This document shows positions 59,209-64,000 of a stretch of DNA of 64,000 nt, piece after piece. Source of the DNA: Impatiens glandulifera (Eukaryota; Streptophyta; Magnoliopsida; Ericales; Balsaminaceae); assembly GCF_907164915.1 (NCBI RefSeq), contig NC_061868.1, positions 20,827,819 through 20,891,818 on the forward strand, read 5' to 3'. Position numbers and translations under genes: made by a program. The notes beneath the pieces are model-generated. The model searched no databases. It was not told the DNA's origin and saw nothing but the letters and a program-made list of their open reading frames with translations. Numbering within the stretch: the first letter of the stretch is position 1; every line of letters begins with the position of its first letter.

Positions 59209-59743
59209 GAATAGGAGGAAACAAAAAGCTGAAATAACTTAAATTAAATTACAATTATTATATTGGCAAATTACAAGATGGATGAAGGAGACTAATCTTA
59301 TTTTGTTTTGATTATTATTATTTTTTTCAATCAGTAATTTTTTTATTATAAATTTAACTACAATAATTAAATTGTAATTAGAAACCTCATTATGAATAAA
59401 AATCACAATTAATACTTTCAAATTTAGGATGGGATAAAAATGTAGTTAAAAGTCACAACGGTTAACATAGTTAATATCATCCATTTTAACGGAATATATA
59501 AAATCATAATAAATGGCTAAAACTTTTAAATGCAGTTTTATAAATGGTCGTTAATAGTAAATTCAACTATTAACAACGATTTATACCGTTAGTGCTTAAT
59601 ACTTTTAAATGTTGTTTTTAAAATTTGTCATTAATAGGGACTAAAATTAAAAAGTCTTAAAAACAAGTAGATATTATATATATAAATAAATAAATAAATG
59701 TGTATATATAAATGTTATTTTTTTATATATTTCATTTATCTCT

Positions 59744-59933
59744 TTTCGAGTTTAGCGGTAAAAAGAGGAGAATATCTAAGGTCCACAATCTTTGAGGTTT
59801 TGGGTTCGAGTCCGTCAGACGACAAGTTCTGTTCGTATGTTTAAATTGATTGAATAAATTTGCGAGTTATTTGCTTAATCCACAAAGATTAGCTGTTCTC
59901 CGAAATAGAAGCGTATTCAAAATAAAAAAAATA
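59744..59933 (+). mobile_element. tRNA-derived SINE
   Basis: Polymerase III B box GGGTTCGAGTCC at 59802-59813, with an A-box-like TTTAGCGGTAAAAAGAGG about 50 bases before it. A tRNA-unrelated body follows, ending in an A-rich tail (AAAATAAAAAAAATAG). It does not fold as a complete tRNA. Target duplication not identified. Confidence 0.6.
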
Positions 59934-60734
59934 GTTTTTTTTTTAAAGTTGAAATATGAAATAAAGAAAATAATATTAATAAAGTGAGTGAATAATTATT
60001 AATAAATTCGATTGAAATTTATTGTTAATGTTTATTATCAAATTTATAAATGTATATATAAAATTTATGATTATATATCAAATTATTATATAAAATAATA
60101 TATTGATATAAAAGGTAGAAGACTAACTATTATTGGAAAGATATAAATTTTGACTAAATATTATATATTATTTTAGATATGTAAATATGATATAAATCAT
60201 TACTTCTTCATTTGCATTATTTTTCAAATTTAATTGGGAATTAATCTGAAAAGATAATATTAGTATAATAATTATAAATGTAAATTTTCAATTAAATAAT
60301 GTATAAAAATTATTATTAATATTATATATATAATTTGAATATAATTTTTAGTTATAAAAATTATATTAATGAGACTATTTCGTGTTATATTTCTTTAAAC
60401 GTGATATATTATTTATAAATATAGTTAAATTATTTACATAATAATTATTTAAATGTAACTAATATAATAAAATCAAATCTTTAATAAATAATTTAATATC
60501 TTTATTAATGGTTATAATGTATATAGAGGACATGTATTATATATAAATAATATTTTATTATAATTTATTTTATAAATTAATCAGTGATGAATTAGTTTAA
60601 TACATTTACTTAGAATTAAATAATTTATACTTAACTATGAGAGAAAAATATTGATAAGATTTTCCTATTTTATATTTCTAAATAATTATTTTAAATATAT
60701 ATAATCAATTTCTTTTAATAAATAAAATTTATTT

Positions 60735-60900
60735 GTAACGATGAGAAATACAGTCTCTATTGAGAATTTCATCGTCACTAAAAATAAAAAGACTCTCCAG
60801 TCATCCCTACATTTTCTGTAGCTAAAACATGGATGAAAAATAGATACCGTTGCTAAAATATGACCACATGAATACATTACCGTCGTTAAAGTATACTATG
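60735..60900. mobile_element. Possible DNA-transposon subterminal region
   Basis: Repeats of AACGATGAG, CATCGTCACTAAA, ACCGTTGCTAAAAT and ACCGTCGTTAAAG resemble the CGTC(A/G)CTAAA subterminal repeats of plant CACTA elements. No terminal inverted repeat was found. Confidence 0.3.
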
Positions 60901-62449
60901 TGATTTTTATTTACTAAATCTAATAATAACAAGAAAAAAAACTAAGAATGATATTGAAATACAAATTTTAAATATAAAAATTCTTACATATATTCCTAAA
61001 TAAACAAACATTACATTTAATAAATTTTAAAAGAAATATATTTAATCAAATTAATTCCCATATAAATTAGCAAATATTTAATAAAATTACAATAATTAAT
61101 AAGAATTTTTTTTAAGAAGAACATTATTCCTTAGATGTTGACGCTAAAAGACTGAAGGACCTCTCCAACCATACTTAAATTATGCGCCCCATCAATTTTT
61201 TACCCAAATAATATGATTGAATCAATAACTTTTACCTAAACTAATTTTTAACTAATTAACGAGTATAAAAGAAACCCAACTAATTTCTTTCAATCAATTC
61301 TTGGATGATTATAAAATTACTTATATACATATTTCAATGTATCATCACAAAATAAGAAGAATTACAAATCAACTTACCTTCATCACAGAACTCATGTTTC
61401 CAAGTTCATATAGACCACATTTCTCCATTGTCTAAAAAAAATAAATTGTAAGTTTTTCTAAATATTTTAAATAACAGAGTCTTCAATATATAAGATATAT
61501 ATAAGATAATAAATGTATTATCTTAAAAAAAAGAACAAAATGAAGAAGGAAGGATAATTGAAGACAATAAGTACATAAATATTTATATTACCAAGGAATA
61601 GTAGTCTTATATAAAGACAATACTTGTTAATATATTTATATAACTTCAACCAATTTTTGCAACTAAAAAATTGAGAATATAGGATCAAGTTTAAGAATAA
61701 AAAGAAAATTATGAAGATATTATTACCCAATAGCTATACAAACACATAATTCATTACAATATTACATACTTTTTTCCCAGAATCATCCAGTTATATTAAA
61801 ACTTAGTAATGTATAATAACATCTAGCAAAATTGTGAAAGCGGTAAATATTTATTACTCATTCCTATATAAAATTATAAAGGATTATTCATTAACCTGTC
61901 AAGTTAAAAATTAATACGAAATTATGTTATATATTGCACAATTGGAGTTAATGCTGATTCCATCAAGATAGTCACACTCTTCCTTAAAAAGAACATTTGT
62001 TCGAGTACTCCCGGCGTTCAAGAGTTAAATAACATTATTCACGTCTAATAAAATGAAAATATAAGTTGAGAAAAATTAAGTTCGATAATTTTAGACCCAA
62101 CACGAAAGTAAGACCTGAACCGAACACGAAAAAATCAGGTTAAGATCATGTATTTTTTTTTGTTCGGGTCAAAATCAGGTTACCTGATTAATAAACATGT
62201 CAAAATTGGATTGAACTAAAATGACCCAAAGTAGACACGATAACCCGTTTATAAATTTATTTTGCTGAGTTTTAACTCTTTTATGTTATTCTTTACTATT
62301 CACTCACTCATTTTCTTTTGTAAAATTGTTATAAATGAATTTATGATTTAACTTCATTTTTATTTTATGTTGATGTCATTTTAATTTGAAATAGAGATAT
62401 GTGAATTAATTATATTGAGTTTGGTTCGAGTTGAGTTAGGTAAATCGGG

Positions 62450-62600
62450 TGAAACAGGTCAGGTTCGGTCAATCATAAATAAACAGGTCAGGTTCGGGTA
62501 AATCACAAATAAATAGGTCAAGTTCAGTTTAGAGATTTTGACCTAAATTACTAAATAGGTCAAGTTCAGGTTAGTATTGTTCAACCCGTTAACCTGACAA
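62450..62600. repeat. Approx. 31-bp tandem repeat with GGTCAGGTTCGG core
   Basis: Three to four imperfect units containing CAGGTCAGGTTCGG and AATCA(T/C)AAATAAA. Related GGTCAAAATCAGGTTACCTG and CCCGTTAACCTGACAACTCG strings lie on both sides (62100-62620), partly inverted, suggesting a decayed transposon. Confidence 0.6.
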
Positions 62601-63676
62601 CTCGAACCTGCAACCTGAAAGTGATCAAATTGACACATTTAAGAAAAATGTTGAGGATATATATTTATATATAGAAGACACTAACTAAAACAATTTAAGA
62701 TGTAATTAAACTATTCAATCATACAAATAAAATAACTAACCTGGACCAAATGATTTTGAACATTATGCTCAAACAAACTAACAATAAAAATCAACCAAGT
62801 GTAATGGTTAAAACAAAAAATATAAAGATTAAGTTGGTTTCTTCTGATACATCCTTCGCCCCTCTATTTTCTCTTAGAATACATATTAAACATATCTTCA
62901 TGTGAAAAAGAAATTTGCTTCAAACTTCAAATATTTATGAGTGAGGTTGTACATGTTTTCTAAACCCTAACAAAGGAATATATAAATTAAGAGATAGTCA
63001 TCTAAGTTTCCTTTCTAAGAAAAAAACATGTTTGGTCGTTTCTAATCAATGAATTACATTTTAATAAAAATAGTTTTATAGTATTAAATAATTGTATAGA
63101 ATAAATTTTAATAATTATATTTAGAAATGTAAAAAAGAAAACAGAACTATGTAGACCAAACCTACTCGCTAATTGTGGAAGAAACTATAAATGCCTTTTT
63201 CTCATGGCAAATGGGCTAGAATAATCTCTAGGCATATTTTCAAGAGCTGCAAGATATAAATGAACCATATATTACATGCTAGTTAATCATTTAGTTTACA
63301 AATAACTTGACGGTTGAATTAAATACATAAAATACCCCTGATTCGCTAAATCCTTCTTAGAAGATTCACAACAAATTGCTTGCTCCACTAAACTATCACT
63401 ATACATGGATTCATCGGGATAGAACAATAATCAAGTGAATTCAGAACGTACATCTCTTAATTTCATATTAAAATTAACTAAACACATTCCTGTAAAAATA
63501 ATTATATCGCAGTCCATCCGCTAGAAGTTTTTGATGAACCAATTCAATCCTTATCAGCTCAAAGAACCGTTATACTTCCTCATGAAAATCATGAAAATAT
63601 TAGTGTTAATTTCATTAATTAAATGGAAATGATATTTAGGCAAATAAAATGCTCATAAAATTCAAATGTGAATTAA

Positions 63677-64000
63677 TTGTGCAAGTGTGAAATTTGTGTT
63701 GAAGCAAAATTGACGAGATCATCCTTTCGAAACGTTGAAAGAAATAATAGACCACTTGATTTCATTCATATAGACGTGTGTGATTTAAAAGGAACACCGA
63801 CACATGGTGGAGGCAAATACTTCATTACTTTTATTGATGATAATACAAAATATTGTTATGTGTGTATTCTTAAAAGTAAAGATGAAGGTATAGAGAAATT
63901 TACTCTTTATAAAAATGAAATTGAAAACCAACTCGGTAAATGATCAAGGTGTTAAGAAGTGATAGATGAGGTGAATATGAATCACCTTTTGCCGAACTAT
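63677..64000 (+). pseudogene. Copia integrase fragment, cut by window end
   Basis: [17 protein letters not shown] is the end of the HHCC zinc region. [20 protein letters not shown] and [20 protein letters not shown] are the integrase core with its first two acidic residues. After a frame change near 63940, the next block reads IKVLRSDR, stop (TGA), GEYESPFAEL. Distinct from the other Copia elements here. Upstream sequence is not Copia-like, so the fragment starts near 63670. Confidence 0.88.

Larger units (their letters stand above)
59214..63676. other. AT-rich intergenic DNA right of the nested cluster
   Basis: No gene recognised. Separately listed are a SINE at 59744, transposon-like motifs at 60740 and a short tandem repeat at 62450. 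The rest has frequent stops on both strands and A/T-rich simple sequence. Confidence 0.7.

Noticed and set aside
59744..59820. Possible tRNA gene (good B box)
   Set aside because: No acceptor stem or anticodon arm can be drawn, and it is followed by a SINE-like body and A-rich tail.

Overview
The window is nuclear DNA of a flowering plant, probably a eudicot. It is AT-rich, holds one multi-exon plant gene in two tandem copies, and is otherwise filled with plant transposons: Copia LTR elements, an L1-type LINE and SINE-like repeats. I see no prokaryotic or organellar features. The species cannot be named from the sequence. From memory, the extra open reading frame carried by the large LTR elements resembles proteins seen in Lamiales genomes; that needs a search.

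Region 1 (1-17.6 kb) is a tandem duplication with a period of about 9.99 kb. Each unit starts with a six-exon gene of a plant-specific family (often auto-named TRF-like) followed by a small, old Copia element at the same site. The downstream copy (10141-11990) is intact and predicts 370 residues. The upstream copy (149-1996) carries an in-frame TAG and a 1-base deletion. The Copia element in unit 2 is full length (13433-17604) but decayed; in unit 1 it is truncated. Between the units lie about 4.8 kb of AT-rich DNA with a 606-bp spacer-free palindrome and two SINE-like copies.

Region 2 (17934-59208) is one insertion made of four nested elements, with target-site duplications recognisable at every level. 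The outer element, called M1 here, is on the minus strand, with GAATA on both sides. Its 5' LTR was split by P (26784-35409, plus strand) and by Q (35658-58453, plus strand). Q was split by a LINE (43540-53096, minus strand) flanked by a 13-bp duplication. M1 and P belong to one family that keeps gag and a large extra ORF but lost all of pol at the same junction. Q is a related SIRE-like Copia element with gag, protease, integrase, reverse transcriptase and RNase H, followed by three diverged tandem copies of the extra ORF domain.

Region 3 (59.2-64 kb) is AT-rich, with a SINE, weak DNA-transposon-like motifs, a short tandem repeat and, at the right edge, a fragment of another Copia integrase.

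The most interesting pattern concerns the extra ORF and its surroundings. Every copy has a TATA-like box 67-130 bp upstream of its ATG, suggesting separate transcription. Each family is also studded with its own short motif (TTAGACGT in M1 and P, AACCGGTT-like in Q), clustered upstream of the LTR promoter and again upstream of the internal promoter. This recalls self-encoded regulators of plant transposons such as VANC, but the link here is inference. All four nested elements carry disabling mutations; only the 370-residue gene looks functional.
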